Origin: Candidatus Babelota bacterium | Lineage (GTDB): Bacteria; Babelota; Babeliae; Babelales; Vermiphilaceae | Assembly (NCBI GenBank): GCA_029262615.1 | Contig: JAJCZD010000001.1 | Span: 1 to 36,819, forward strand | DNA: 36,819 nucleotides | Direction: 5' to 3' | Shown here: positions 1 through 7,480 of the stretch, in pieces | Layout of the letters: each line of letters opens with the position of its first letter | Position numbering within the stretch: the stretch's first letter is position 1 | Made by a program: the position numbers and the translations under genes | Notes under the pieces: model-generated | Database searches by the model: none | Told to the model about the DNA's origin: nothing | What the model saw: only the letters and a program-made list of their open reading frames with translations

Positions 1-810
1 AAACTATCTATTTTATTACTTTTTTTCTTTTTATCAGCAAGACCTCTTGCCCTTGTTTGTGACCTTGGTGGTGTTTTTATAGAGACAAATAAAATTGAAG
101 TCGCCAAACATATTGGTGTTGCGAGCTATTTACACTATTTAACCTCTTTTTCAATTCCAACCGGTTATATCCTAAAAAATACCTTATTTTCTTTTTTAGA
201 AACATTGGATTTCTCCCACGACCTTCCTATAGTTGCCCATGATGGCAATGGCATGCCCCTACCATCCGTTATGCATGCCTGGCTTAGAGGAACCCATTCC
301 TGCCAAGAAATAACTACTGCGCTGGAAAATGAACTACATAGGACGCAATTTTTTACGTGCTTTGCGGAAAAAAAATTAATTGAAAAAATTGCACACATGA
401 TTTTTGACCCCTGGCATTTTGCCCAAACACGCCATATTAGCAGAAGTGGCACCACTTTTTTAAAAAATTGCAAACTCGCCGGGCACCAACTATTTATTTT
501 ATCCAATTGGGATAGAGAATCTTTTACTATCTTATATAATAACAATCCAGCCTTTTTCCAATTGTTTGATGGGATAATTATTTCCAGTGAGGTTGGTCTA
601 TTAAAGCCTGATCCAGAAATTTTCACCTATCTGCTTGCTACGTATAACTTGCAAGCAACTGATTGTTTGTTTATCGATGATCAAGTTATTAATATTCAGG
701 CAGCTCAATCTGTTGGCCTACATACCTGCCATTATCAAAAAAAGAAAAAATTTTTTGGAGAGCGCCCAAACTTTGAGTCAGTTGAGCGTGCAATTACTTT
801 GCTAAGTTGA
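1..810 (+). CDS. Exported HAD-superfamily hydrolase (5' end outside window)
   Basis: The reading frame is open from base 1, so the start codon lies upstream; about 269 codons are visible. All four HAD motifs are present. Motif I is CDLGGVF at about residues 20-26 of the visible part, motif II is ILSNWD, the motif III lysine is in GLLKPDPEIF, and motif IV is LFIDDQ. This pattern fits HAD subfamily I enzymes, phosphatases or dehalogenase-like enzymes that use an aspartyl-phosphate intermediate. The visible N-terminus (KLSILLLFFLSARPLA) looks like the hydrophobic core of a signal peptide ending just before motif I, so an envelope location is likely; this is inference because the true N-terminus is missing. 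An internal TTG at 205 would delete motif I and is not a credible start. The 3' end overlaps the convergent metalloprotease gene by 17 bp. The substrate cannot be told. Confidence 0.85.
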   Translation, partial: KLSILLLFFFLSARPLALVCDLGGVFIETNKIEVAKHIGVASYLHYLTSFSIPTGYILKNTLFSFLETLDFSHDLPIVAHDGNGMPLPSVMHAWLRGTHSCQEITTALENELHRTQFFTCFAEKKLIEKIAHMIFDPWHFAQTRHISRSGTTFLKNCKLAGHQLFILSNWDRESFTILYNNNPAFFQLFDGIIISSEVGLLKPDPEIFTYLLATYNLQATDCLFIDDQVINIQAAQSVGLHTCHYQKKKKFFGERPNFESVERAITLLS

Positions 811-1501
811 GTGCCTCAAGTGCTTGAATACGTTTTTCAATGGTTGGATGAGTACTAAAAATACTTTTAACCTTTTTTAGTAAATAATCTCGCCAAGATT
901 CTGATTGAGCAAGGCCTAGATGAGTTGTTGATGCCATTGATTTACACCAAGCAATACCCCCATCGGCACAATCAAGATTTTTTGCAGACCAGTAATCTGC
1001 TTGAAATTCATGAAACCGACTTAGTAAATAGAATAAAGGTAAAACAATTAAGATACCAAATGAGCTAATTAATTCTTGCTTTAGTTTAGATGGACTTAAT
1101 TTCATAGCTAAACCTTTAAAACCACATAAAGTCATAAAAACAAACAGTATTCGTTTGCTTAAATGATTCATCCTTAAATGCATACACTCATGGCCGATTA
1201 GAAATATTTTTTGATCCTCAGGAGCCCCCTCAAACCATTCTTCCCAAATAAACATATGCTTTTGGCTGAATGGTACTTCGAGCACACAAGCATAACAAGT
1301 TTTTACTTGTTCATTTAGTTTTCGTACGATTATCGTTTCAGAATGCTGATAATTGAGTTTACGTAGGATTTTCCTCACTTCTTGTTCATTTTTTTTCGTT
1401 ACCACTCCCCCATCATAGAATGAAACTTGAGGGTGAGATAATCCAAACGAGTTTGCAAAAACAAATAAAAGTAAAAAATAATAGACATGATTATATTTCA
1501 T
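794..1501 (-). CDS. M48-like zinc metalloprotease, secreted or membrane-bound
   Basis: A 235-residue protein with an N-terminal signal peptide or anchor (residues 1-20). It has the zinc motif HECMH at 104-108 and a downstream SRFHEFQAD motif at 161-169, whose Glu165 fits the third zinc ligand of M48 (Ste24/HtpX/Oma1-like) peptidases. Two hydrophobic stretches (about 117-130 and 147-160) lie between the two zinc motifs, as in membrane-associated M48 enzymes. The ATG is preceded by AGGGG. The family degrades damaged membrane or periplasmic proteins, which is the likely role here. The gene is convergent with the HAD gene and overlaps its end. It lies 35 bp downstream of the last VTT gene and may be the tail of that operon. 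Confidence 0.85.
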   Translation of the reverse strand: MKYNHVYYFLLLFVFANSFGLSHPQVSFYDGGVVTKKNEQEVRKILRKLNYQHSETIIVRKLNEQVKTCYACVLEVPFSQKHMFIWEEWFEGAPEDQKIFLIGHECMHLRMNHLSKRILFVFMTLCGFKGLAMKLSPSKLKQELISSFGILIVLPLFYLLSRFHEFQADYWSAKNLDCADGGIAWCKSMASTTHLGLAQSESWRDYLLKKVKSIFSTHPTIEKRIQALEALNLAK

Positions 1502-1536
1502 GGTCCCCTAAATACAATACAATTAAAATTAAAGTA

Positions 1537-2205
1537 TTAGTTTACCATATACCGCGAAAAAAGAAATGGAATAAGGGCTAAAAGTGCCATAACACAAAAT
1601 ATAATAAATAATGGCCATGAGAGAATATCTTTTGTTGATTCTAACTGATGTAAAAACTTGCCAGCATACACATACAACCCATTTCCAATTGCAGTGCCTG
1701 CAAAGGTGGTCCATAAAAAAGTCCACCAACTAATAGTGGTAAAGCCAACACTCATATTTAATAGCGGTGTTGGTGTAATTGGCAGGAGTTGAATAAAGAG
1801 CAAATATGGTGCACCATTGGCTTCAATTTTTTGGTTCAAGCTCTCCAGCTTATGGTTATATTTTTTTTGTATCCAGCTACCAATCAGATAACGAACAAGA
1901 AGCATCGAAAATAATGAGCCAAAACAAAAACCGACTTGCGCCCACAAAAATCCCGGCCAAAACCCAAACAAGAAGCCTGCAGAAATCAACAATAAGGTAT
2001 TAAGGGGAAGAAAAAAAATCGAGGAAAAGAAAAAAACAATAAGGTATAAGCATACGACCAACACATAATGCATGCGCGTCCAAGAGCGCAACTGATCGGC
2101 TTGCATTTTTAACCATTCAAAGGTAATAGTATCAGAAATAAGCAGATACAAAAGTGCAATCAATACAATAAATAAAACAAAGCCGATAATACGATTCTTT
2201 TTCAT
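1537..2205 (-). CDS. TVP38/VTT (DedA-like) membrane protein, copy 3 of 3
   Basis: A 222-residue polytopic membrane protein of the TVP38/TMEM64 (VTT, SNARE-associated Golgi) family. The family signature is visible: a Gly-rich segment GFLFGFWPG around residues 75-90, then an amphipathic RYLIG segment, then a Pro-rich re-entrant motif LLPITPTPLLN around 140-150. Many VTT proteins have Arg just before the Pro-rich loop; here the segment reads IQLLPITP, with Gln. Its ATG overlaps the previous gene's TGA as ATGA (2202-2205), implying translational coupling. Family members (DedA, TMEM41B, YdjX/YdjZ) are linked to lipid scrambling and envelope homeostasis, and that general role is inferred here. It is the most diverged of the three tandem copies. 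Confidence 0.85.
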   Translation of the reverse strand: MKKNRIIGFVLFIVLIALLYLLISDTITFEWLKMQADQLRSWTRMHYVLVVCLYLIVFFFSSIFFLPLNTLLLISAGFLFGFWPGFLWAQVGFCFGSLFSMLLVRYLIGSWIQKKYNHKLESLNQKIEANGAPYLLFIQLLPITPTPLLNMSVGFTTISWWTFLWTTFAGTAIGNGLYVYAGKFLHQLESTKDILSWPLFIIFCVMALLALIPFLFSRYMVN

Positions 2206-2876
2206 GATTTTCTTAATTTCTTAATAATAACTGGCATAAGAGCAAGCAAACCCAGCAATAAAAATGCAAGAAGCACACTTGGTGAGAATACATCTTTAAT
2301 CGTATTGATTTTGTGCAATTGCCCGCCAGCAAAAGCATAAACTAATGACCCAGGGATAATTCCTACAGATGTTGTCCATATAAAATTAAACAAAGAGATA
2401 TTAGAGATGGCGGCCAGAATGGTTATGAGAAATAATGGTACTACCGCCACAAAACGAGAAAATAATAAGAAAAACACCCCATGTTCTTTTACCATTTTAT
2501 TAAAGTATATCAACTGCTTCTCATACTTTGTTTGAATGTCTTCTCCAATTAAATAACGCATCATCAAAAAAGCAATTAGTGACCCTATCGTAGCGCCAAT
2601 ATTGGTATATAGTGTTGCCAACAGGGTTCCAAATAAATACCCTCCAGCGAGGGTAAGAACGGCAGCAATAGGTAAAGAAAGTGAAACAACCAGAATATAT
2701 AGAAGAATATATTCTAAAACAGCAAGTTTATAATGTTGCAAAACAAATAGCTTGAACCATTGGCTATTCATTTTAAAATTGGCAATAGTAAGGTTATTTG
2801 AAACACCCGAAAAACGAAACAATATGATCAAACCAATAAAAACAAAAAAGATAATCCAACGCTTGTTTAATTTCAT
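2202..2876 (-). CDS. TVP38/VTT (DedA-like) membrane protein, copy 2 of 3
   Basis: A 224-residue VTT-family membrane protein. An N-terminal membrane segment (about 8-25) is followed by the AGGYLFGTLLA Gly-rich core, a MMRYLIGEDIQTKYEKQL amphipathic stretch, and the loop FSRFVAVVPLFLI. This middle copy keeps the Arg before the Pro loop (FSRF), unlike its neighbours (IQLL and LQFL), so it may be the functionally complete paralogue. It ends with a basic cytosolic tail (IIKKLRKS). It overlaps both neighbours by ATGA (2873-2876 and 2202-2205). A role in membrane lipid or ion handling is known for the wider family only; no substrate can be assigned. Confidence 0.87.
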   Translation of the reverse strand: MKLNKRWIIFFVFIGLIILFRFSGVSNNLTIANFKMNSQWFKLFVLQHYKLAVLEYILLYILVVSLSLPIAAVLTLAGGYLFGTLLATLYTNIGATIGSLIAFLMMRYLIGEDIQTKYEKQLIYFNKMVKEHGVFFLLFSRFVAVVPLFLITILAAISNISLFNFIWTTSVGIIPGSLVYAFAGGQLHKINTIKDVFSPSVLLAFLLLGLLALMPVIIKKLRKS

Positions 2877-3556
2877 AGTGCCGGGCCTTTAAATCGTCGA
2901 ATTATAATTGGAATCAGTGCTAATGCCAATATAAAAACAACCAAAAGAAAATAAGATGACCAGGAAATACTTTGCACACATTGCAAGCACGCAATTTGGT
3001 ATCCAATAAACGCATATATAATCATAAAGGGTATATTGCCCACCACTGTGGTCCAAATCATAGTCCAAACAGAAAAATCTGCCATGATAGCTGCTAAATT
3101 AATTATAAAAAAAGGCACTACTGATAAAAATTGCAATATGAGCAAATAACTAACCCCATTTTTTTGTAACCGGTTCTTGATCATCTCAAGTTTACCTTTG
3201 TATTTTTGGTGGCCTGCTTTTCCAATAAAAGAACGAATAATTATAAATGCAGTCACTCCACCAATGGTCGTTGCAAGCAACGCATAACCAATTGCCCATA
3301 ATCCAAACACAAAGCCACCAATAATCGTTAATGGTGCAACAACTGGGAATGAACAGGCAATCATAATGGCAAAAAGAGTCACGTAAAGAAAAACGGAAAA
3401 ACCATAATGATGATTAACAAAAAATCTAATGGCTTGCTCATTTTTTTTGATAGTTTCTAATTGAATAAAACGATGAAGACCAAAATAATAAAAAATAGTT
3501 CCACCAATAATAAATATACTGAAGATAATTAAAAATCTTTTTAAACTGTTATTCAT
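2873..3556 (-). CDS. TVP38/VTT (DedA-like) membrane protein, copy 1 of 3
   Basis: A 227-residue VTT-family membrane protein with the signature IIGGFVFGLWAIGYALL, then FIIIRSFIG followed by a basic stretch, then the loop LQFLSVVPFFIIN. It has four to six predicted membrane segments and a basic C-terminus (IIIRRFKG). Its ATG overlaps the stop of the FAD oxidoreductase gene as ATGA (3553-3556), so the two are translationally coupled. Pairing of VTT proteins with MerA/Lpd-like flavoproteins, sometimes as fusions, is known from other bacteria. That supports a shared pathway, although the reaction remains undefined. Confidence 0.87.
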   Translation of the reverse strand: MNNSLKRFLIIFSIFIIGGTIFYYFGLHRFIQLETIKKNEQAIRFFVNHHYGFSVFLYVTLFAIMIACSFPVVAPLTIIGGFVFGLWAIGYALLATTIGGVTAFIIIRSFIGKAGHQKYKGKLEMIKNRLQKNGVSYLLILQFLSVVPFFIINLAAIMADFSVWTMIWTTVVGNIPFMIIYAFIGYQIACLQCVQSISWSSYFLLVVFILALALIPIIIRRFKGPAL

Positions 3557-4998
3557 TTTTTTGTCCCTTTACTAGCAAATAGTGACCGAAAAAACCTCAC
3601 CAAAGGATTATTCAATAGTTTGTGTACAAATGCAAGTTTAGCATCTTTCCAGATCAATTCAGAATAGGTTGGATAAGCATGAATAACCGATTGGATCTCC
3701 CACAATTTCATCCCTTTTGTTTTTGCCAGTTGGGCTTCATGAATTATATCACCCGCACCAGCACCAAGAATATGAATGCCTAGAATAGTATAAGAATTGT
3801 CACAAATAATTTTACACAGACCGAACTCAGTCTCATCGGTCATAGCACGATCTAGTTTTTTATAATCATAACGGAAAACTTTAATGCCATTTTTGCCGTA
3901 TTTTTCTATCGCAGCCTCCTCGGTTAACCCCGCGGTTGCCAGCTCGGGTGCAGTAAAGGTAACCCAGATAACATTTGTGTAATCAACTTTCTTTTTAAAG
4001 ATTGGAATCAATGTATTGCGCACTGCAATTACCGCCTGATACCAGGCCATATGAGAAAATAAATACGGGCCAACAACATCACCGCAGGCGTAAATGTTTC
4101 CTGCAGTAGTTTTTAGCGTACTATCAACAATAATTCCTTTTTTAAACCAATCAATACCGGCATTTTCTAAATTAAGCCCATCAATATTTGGCTTGCGTCC
4201 CGTTGCTACAAGAATTTTTTCGCCACTGTATTGATATTTTTTCCCATCTTTATCTACTGTTTCAACAACTATCAAGCCATCTTTTTCATCTATCTTTATT
4301 GCAGTACGATTGACAGCAACAACAATACCCTCAGATTTAAACTTTTGGTTTAAGAGATTTACCATCTCCAGATCTTCATGTGGCAGGATACGATCGTTCA
4401 TTTCAATGATTGTAACGGTAGTGCCTAATCGATTAAGTGCTGAGGCCATTTCACAACCAATCGGTCCTCCACCTAAAATAATCATCGATTTAGGAAGTTT
4501 ATCCAATTCAAATAGATTTTTATTGGTCAAGTAATCAACCTGATCTAGTCCCTCAATTGGAGGTACAAAGGGAGACGAGCCGGTGCAAATAATTGCTTTG
4601 TTAAAAGATATTTTTTTGTTGCCTACCAAGATATGATGTTTATCGACAAATGATGCAGCACCAAACAATATTTCAATCCCCTCCTTCTTAATTTCTTCTG
4701 GTGTATGGGTTGCATATACTTTTTTAATCGTTGTGCGAGCGTGATCCATAACCTTTTGGGCATTTAACTCGGTCATGTTAGAAGCAAGACCATATTTGTG
4801 CAAATTTTTTGCATAATGTGCAATGTTTGCAGATCTTATTAATGCTTTACTGGGCACGCACCCGGTCCAAGTGCACTCGCCACCAATTTTTTCTTTTTCA
4901 ATTAATAGAACTTTTTTACCAAACCCTTTTGCTGTTTTAGCAGCCGTTAAGCCAGCAGAACCACCACCAATGACAATCACATCATAATCAAACTTCAT
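3553..4998 (-). CDS. FAD-dependent pyridine nucleotide-disulfide oxidoreductase (MerA/Lpd-like)
   Basis: A 481-residue class I flavoprotein disulfide reductase. The FAD-binding GGGSAG is at residues 11-16, the redox pair is CTWTGC (Cys42/Cys47) followed by VPSKAL, the NAD(P)-binding GGGPIGCE lies near 177, a second FAD motif YACGDV lies near 303, and a dimerisation domain follows. At the C-terminal active site the usual lipoamide dehydrogenase HAHPT reads HAYPT, so the catalytic His is Tyr, while the partner Glu (YSE) remains. Mercuric reductase also carries Tyr near this place. However, there is no C-terminal Cys pair and no N-terminal metal-binding domain, so I do not call it MerA. No lipoyl-enzyme genes are nearby. 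It leads the VTT operon, and its substrate is unknown. Confidence 0.85.
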   Translation of the reverse strand: MKFDYDVIVIGGGSAGLTAAKTAKGFGKKVLLIEKEKIGGECTWTGCVPSKALIRSANIAHYAKNLHKYGLASNMTELNAQKVMDHARTTIKKVYATHTPEEIKKEGIEILFGAASFVDKHHILVGNKKISFNKAIICTGSSPFVPPIEGLDQVDYLTNKNLFELDKLPKSMIILGGGPIGCEMASALNRLGTTVTIIEMNDRILPHEDLEMVNLLNQKFKSEGIVVAVNRTAIKIDEKDGLIVVETVDKDGKKYQYSGEKILVATGRKPNIDGLNLENAGIDWFKKGIIVDSTLKTTAGNIYACGDVVGPYLFSHMAWYQAVIAVRNTLIPIFKKKVDYTNVIWVTFTAPELATAGLTEEAAIEKYGKNGIKVFRYDYKKLDRAMTDETEFGLCKIICDNSYTILGIHILGAGAGDIIHEAQLAKTKGMKLWEIQSVIHAYPTYSELIWKDAKLAFVHKLLNNPLVRFFRSLFASKGTKK

Positions 4999-5016
4999 CT
5001 TACTCTCTCTAAAATT

Positions 5017-6063
5017 TTAAGTTTGTGTTAATAATTGTTTGCTACAGGATTGTGGAATTGACCATTGCCCAACGCCATCAGTTGAAGCCCCCAAGGTGGT
5101 ACTTTGAGATATTATACCACCTCCAGCTGCAGGGTATAATGCACATGCAGCAAATACTCCCATAGTAGCACCGGTGTACTGTATGTTTCGGTTTGCTTCT
5201 TGTATGCCTCGATTAGTTTGTTGCTGATTACCCGCAATCTGTTGCAACAATATTTCAATGTTTCCTAACCGCGCTCCCTGAGAATTTAATGTATCTTGCA
5301 CTTGGTCTAATACTTCTCCTTGTTGCGTTTGTGAAGTTTGAATTGAACCAATTTTTTGCAGCATTTGGGTTTGGCCTGTTTGTATGCGTTGTATTGAAGC
5401 ACCCTGCTCTTGTTGTTGTTGTTGAAGAGAACCTAATTTGGCCGTAAAATCTTCTTTAAACTGATTGAAATTGTCTTCAAATATTGAAGAATTAGCATTC
5501 AAGCTTTCTACCAATGCTTTCAAACTTTTTAATCCATTTTGCACAGACGAAACATTTGTATTTAAGCTTATTACTTTTTCAGATAATTTTCCAAACTCAT
5601 CTCCAGATACAAGCGTTTGCAAAGTATTTTCTAGCCCTCCTATTCTGCTCAATACTTGTTCTCGTTCTCCTTTGGCTAATTCAAGGTTAGCCTCTAAACC
5701 AGCAATATCATTTTTGCTTGCTCCATCCGTTTGCATTTGTGTTAGCTGAGTCTGCATGCCATTAATTTTGTCAGAAAGTTGCCCAACCTCAGTTCTAAGG
5801 CCGGTAATGTTATCACCATTTGTTTTCAGTTTGCTATTTATACCCTTAAGGGTAAAGCGCATATCCAACCACCTGTAACCAATGAAGCTCACAGATGCAA
5901 TCCAGGGAGATAATTTTATAACTGTGGGGCCATATTCTTTTGTTAATTGAACGGCACTATAAATAAAATTACCAATATCAGATGAATCTATCGCGTACAA
6001 CTGATTGGTCTGCAAAAAGCTAGAAAAAAATAACATTGTTAAAAAAATCGATCTCATTTTCAT
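5017..6063 (-). CDS. Exported coiled-coil protein of unknown function
   Basis: A 348-residue protein. Residues 1-24 form a signal peptide ending in QLYA. A hydrophobic patch lies around 52-66. A long heptad-like region (about 71-290) is rich in Gln, Asn, Ser, Leu and Ile, including runs such as QLTQMQTDG, LQQQQQEQG and IQTSQTQQGE, and is predicted coiled coil. It ends in a small hydrophobic Ala/Gly-rich stretch (about 297-318) and a Ser/Gln-rich tail. The ATG follows AAAGGA. It lies 18 bp upstream of the oxidoreductase gene, so it could head the same transcript. I do not recognise the family. The layout resembles surface-exposed fibrous or tethering proteins, but that is only an analogy. Confidence 0.7.
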   Translation of the reverse strand: MKMRSIFLTMLFFSSFLQTNQLYAIDSSDIGNFIYSAVQLTKEYGPTVIKLSPWIASVSFIGYRWLDMRFTLKGINSKLKTNGDNITGLRTEVGQLSDKINGMQTQLTQMQTDGASKNDIAGLEANLELAKGEREQVLSRIGGLENTLQTLVSGDEFGKLSEKVISLNTNVSSVQNGLKSLKALVESLNANSSIFEDNFNQFKEDFTAKLGSLQQQQQEQGASIQRIQTGQTQMLQKIGSIQTSQTQQGEVLDQVQDTLNSQGARLGNIEILLQQIAGNQQQTNRGIQEANRNIQYTGATMGVFAACALYPAAGGGIISQSTTLGASTDGVGQWSIPQSCSKQLLTQT

Positions 6064-6171
6064 AAAAATCCTTTTTATTCACGGTTAACTATTGCAAGAG
6101 AATACTTATTTTTTTAAAAAAAACAAAATAATAAAAATAAAAAACCACCCCTTTTATCTTAATTATTGCTA

Positions 6172-6201
6172 TTGGCAACATAAATACGCCACAATTACTA
6201 T
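6172..6201 (+). promoter_or_regulatory. Candidate sigma-70 promoter for the DUF6629-led operon
   Basis: TTGGCA (6172-6177, 5 of 6 matches to the -35 consensus) and TACTAT (6196-6201, 4 of 6) are separated by 18 bp. They lie about 40 bp before the ATG at 6241, which is preceded by a purine-rich ribosome site (GGAAAAGAAAGGGA). The 177-bp gap separates divergently transcribed genes, so the coiled-coil gene should have its own promoter here; I could not pick a convincing one in the A/T tracts. Confidence 0.4.
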
Positions 6202-6240
6202 AAGTTTATAAAGTTAGGGTTAGGAAAAGAAAGGGACACC

Positions 6241-6882
6241 ATGTGTTTTTCATCGCACGTTAGTTTTGGGGCAGCTGCCATTTTGGCCATTATTGGACTC
6301 TTGAGTATAAAAAAAGCAAAAACGCGCAATGAAAAACTACTAGCGACCACGCCACTATTTTTTGCAGTACAACAAGCTATTGAAGGTGTATTTTGGCTTG
6401 ATTATCACCGACACCTTTCACCAATTATTACCAACCTTGCAAAATACGGGTTTTTGTTTTTCGCAATGCTTTTTTGGCCAATCTGGATACCATTTGTCAT
6501 GTATAAGCTAGAAAAACAGGAACTACGCAAATCGATTTTGGGAACTTTTCTGATGTGTGGCATTCTACTTGTTTGTTATTTTGTTTGGCAAATGGGTTGT
6601 GCTGGAGGGCAAGCTTGGATTGAAAATCACCATGTTACTTATGATATTGGTTTAACTGAATGGCAATATTATATTACCGGTATTATTTATGCAATAGTTA
6701 CGATTGGATCAATGTTTGTTTCTAGTATACCGTTTATGTGGTCTTTTGGAATAGCTACCTTAATAGCTTTACTAATTTCATTCATTTTCTATAAATTTTG
6801 GCTTATTTCTGTTTGGTGTTTCTTTTGTGCAATACTTTCTATTTTAATTTATGCTATTATTTGTAACAAAAATAGGAAATAA
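6241..6882 (+). CDS. DUF6629-like polytopic membrane protein
   Basis: A 213-residue integral membrane protein with about six to seven hydrophobic helices. It begins MCFSSHVSFGAAAI and continues with a basic loop, then LFFAVQQAIEGVFW. I associate this Met-Cys-Phe-Ser opening and the 'QQxIEGxxW' segment with the DUF6629 family of uncharacterised membrane proteins; this is recalled, not searched. It has no enzyme motif that I recognise. It is the first gene of a plus-strand tricistron and stops 7 bp before the preferred start of the CDP-alcohol phosphatidyltransferase gene, so a membrane or lipid-related role is a reasonable guess only. Confidence 0.75.
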   Translation: MCFSSHVSFGAAAILAIIGLLSIKKAKTRNEKLLATTPLFFAVQQAIEGVFWLDYHRHLSPIITNLAKYGFLFFAMLFWPIWIPFVMYKLEKQELRKSILGTFLMCGILLVCYFVWQMGCAGGQAWIENHHVTYDIGLTEWQYYITGIIYAIVTIGSMFVSSIPFMWSFGIATLIALLISFIFYKFWLISVWCFFCAILSILIYAIICNKNRK

Positions 6883-6889
6883 AAATAGA

Positions 6890-7480
6890 ATGATTGAAGC
6901 AAAAGTACGAAATAAAATACAACCATTATTCGATTGCATTGGCAAAATAATCGGGTTATTTTGCACACCAAACATGATTACATTCTTTGCCTTTTTGGCC
7001 GGGTTGACTTGTTGCTTACTTATTTGTTGTCACTATTTTGTCTTTGCTATTTGTTTTTTATTACTCTCAGGATTGTTTGATATTCTTGATGGCACTGTTG
7101 CACGATTAACCAATAACAATCAAAAAATTGGTGCATACATTGATTTAATTTCCGATCGCATGGTTGAAGCACTGGTTGTAATTGGGCTTGCTATCGCATG
7201 GCCACAATACAGTTTTGCTTACATTTTGTTTTTAATTGCCCTTCTATTTCATTTTTCCACGTTTTTGGCGGCAGGCGCATTGTTTACAAACACCGGCATA
7301 AAAGGGATTCATTTTGAATATAGTTTTATTGAACGAGCAGAAGCATTTATGGTTTTTTGTTTACTTTTACTGTTTCCAAAATGTATAAATTATGTATTAA
7401 TTCCATTTTCCCTTTTAATTGTTTTTGACGGTTTGCGTCGGTTTGCACGAGTAATTCAATCACAAACAGGAGATACATGA
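6890..7480 (+). CDS. CDP-alcohol phosphatidyltransferase family protein
   Basis: A 196-residue membrane enzyme of the family that transfers a phosphatidyl group from a CDP-linked lipid donor to an alcohol. The full catalytic motif DG-x2-AR-x8-G-x3-D-x3-D is present: Asp67-Gly68, Ala71-Arg72, Gly81, Asp85 and Asp89. Five to six hydrophobic helices surround it. I chose the ATG at 6890 because AGGAAA lies 12 bp upstream and because an ATG at 6851 would overlap the previous gene by 32 bp without a ribosome site. The stop overlaps the next start as ATGA (7477-7480). The acceptor alcohol (glycerol phosphate, inositol phosphate, serine or other) cannot be read from the motif. Proximity to a secreted repeat protein does not define it. 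Confidence 0.88.
   Translation: MIEAKVRNKIQPLFDCIGKIIGLFCTPNMITFFAFLAGLTCCLLICCHYFVFAICFLLLSGLFDILDGTVARLTNNNQKIGAYIDLISDRMVEALVVIGLAIAWPQYSFAYILFLIALLFHFSTFLAAGALFTNTGIKGIHFEYSFIERAEAFMVFCLLLLFPKCINYVLIPFSLLIVFDGLRRFARVIQSQTGDT

Noticed and set aside
3553-4998. Assignment of the flavoprotein as mercuric reductase or lipoamide dehydrogenase
   Set aside because: It lacks the MerA C-terminal Cys pair and metal-binding domain, and lacks the Lpd catalytic His; no mer or 2-oxoacid dehydrogenase gene is near.
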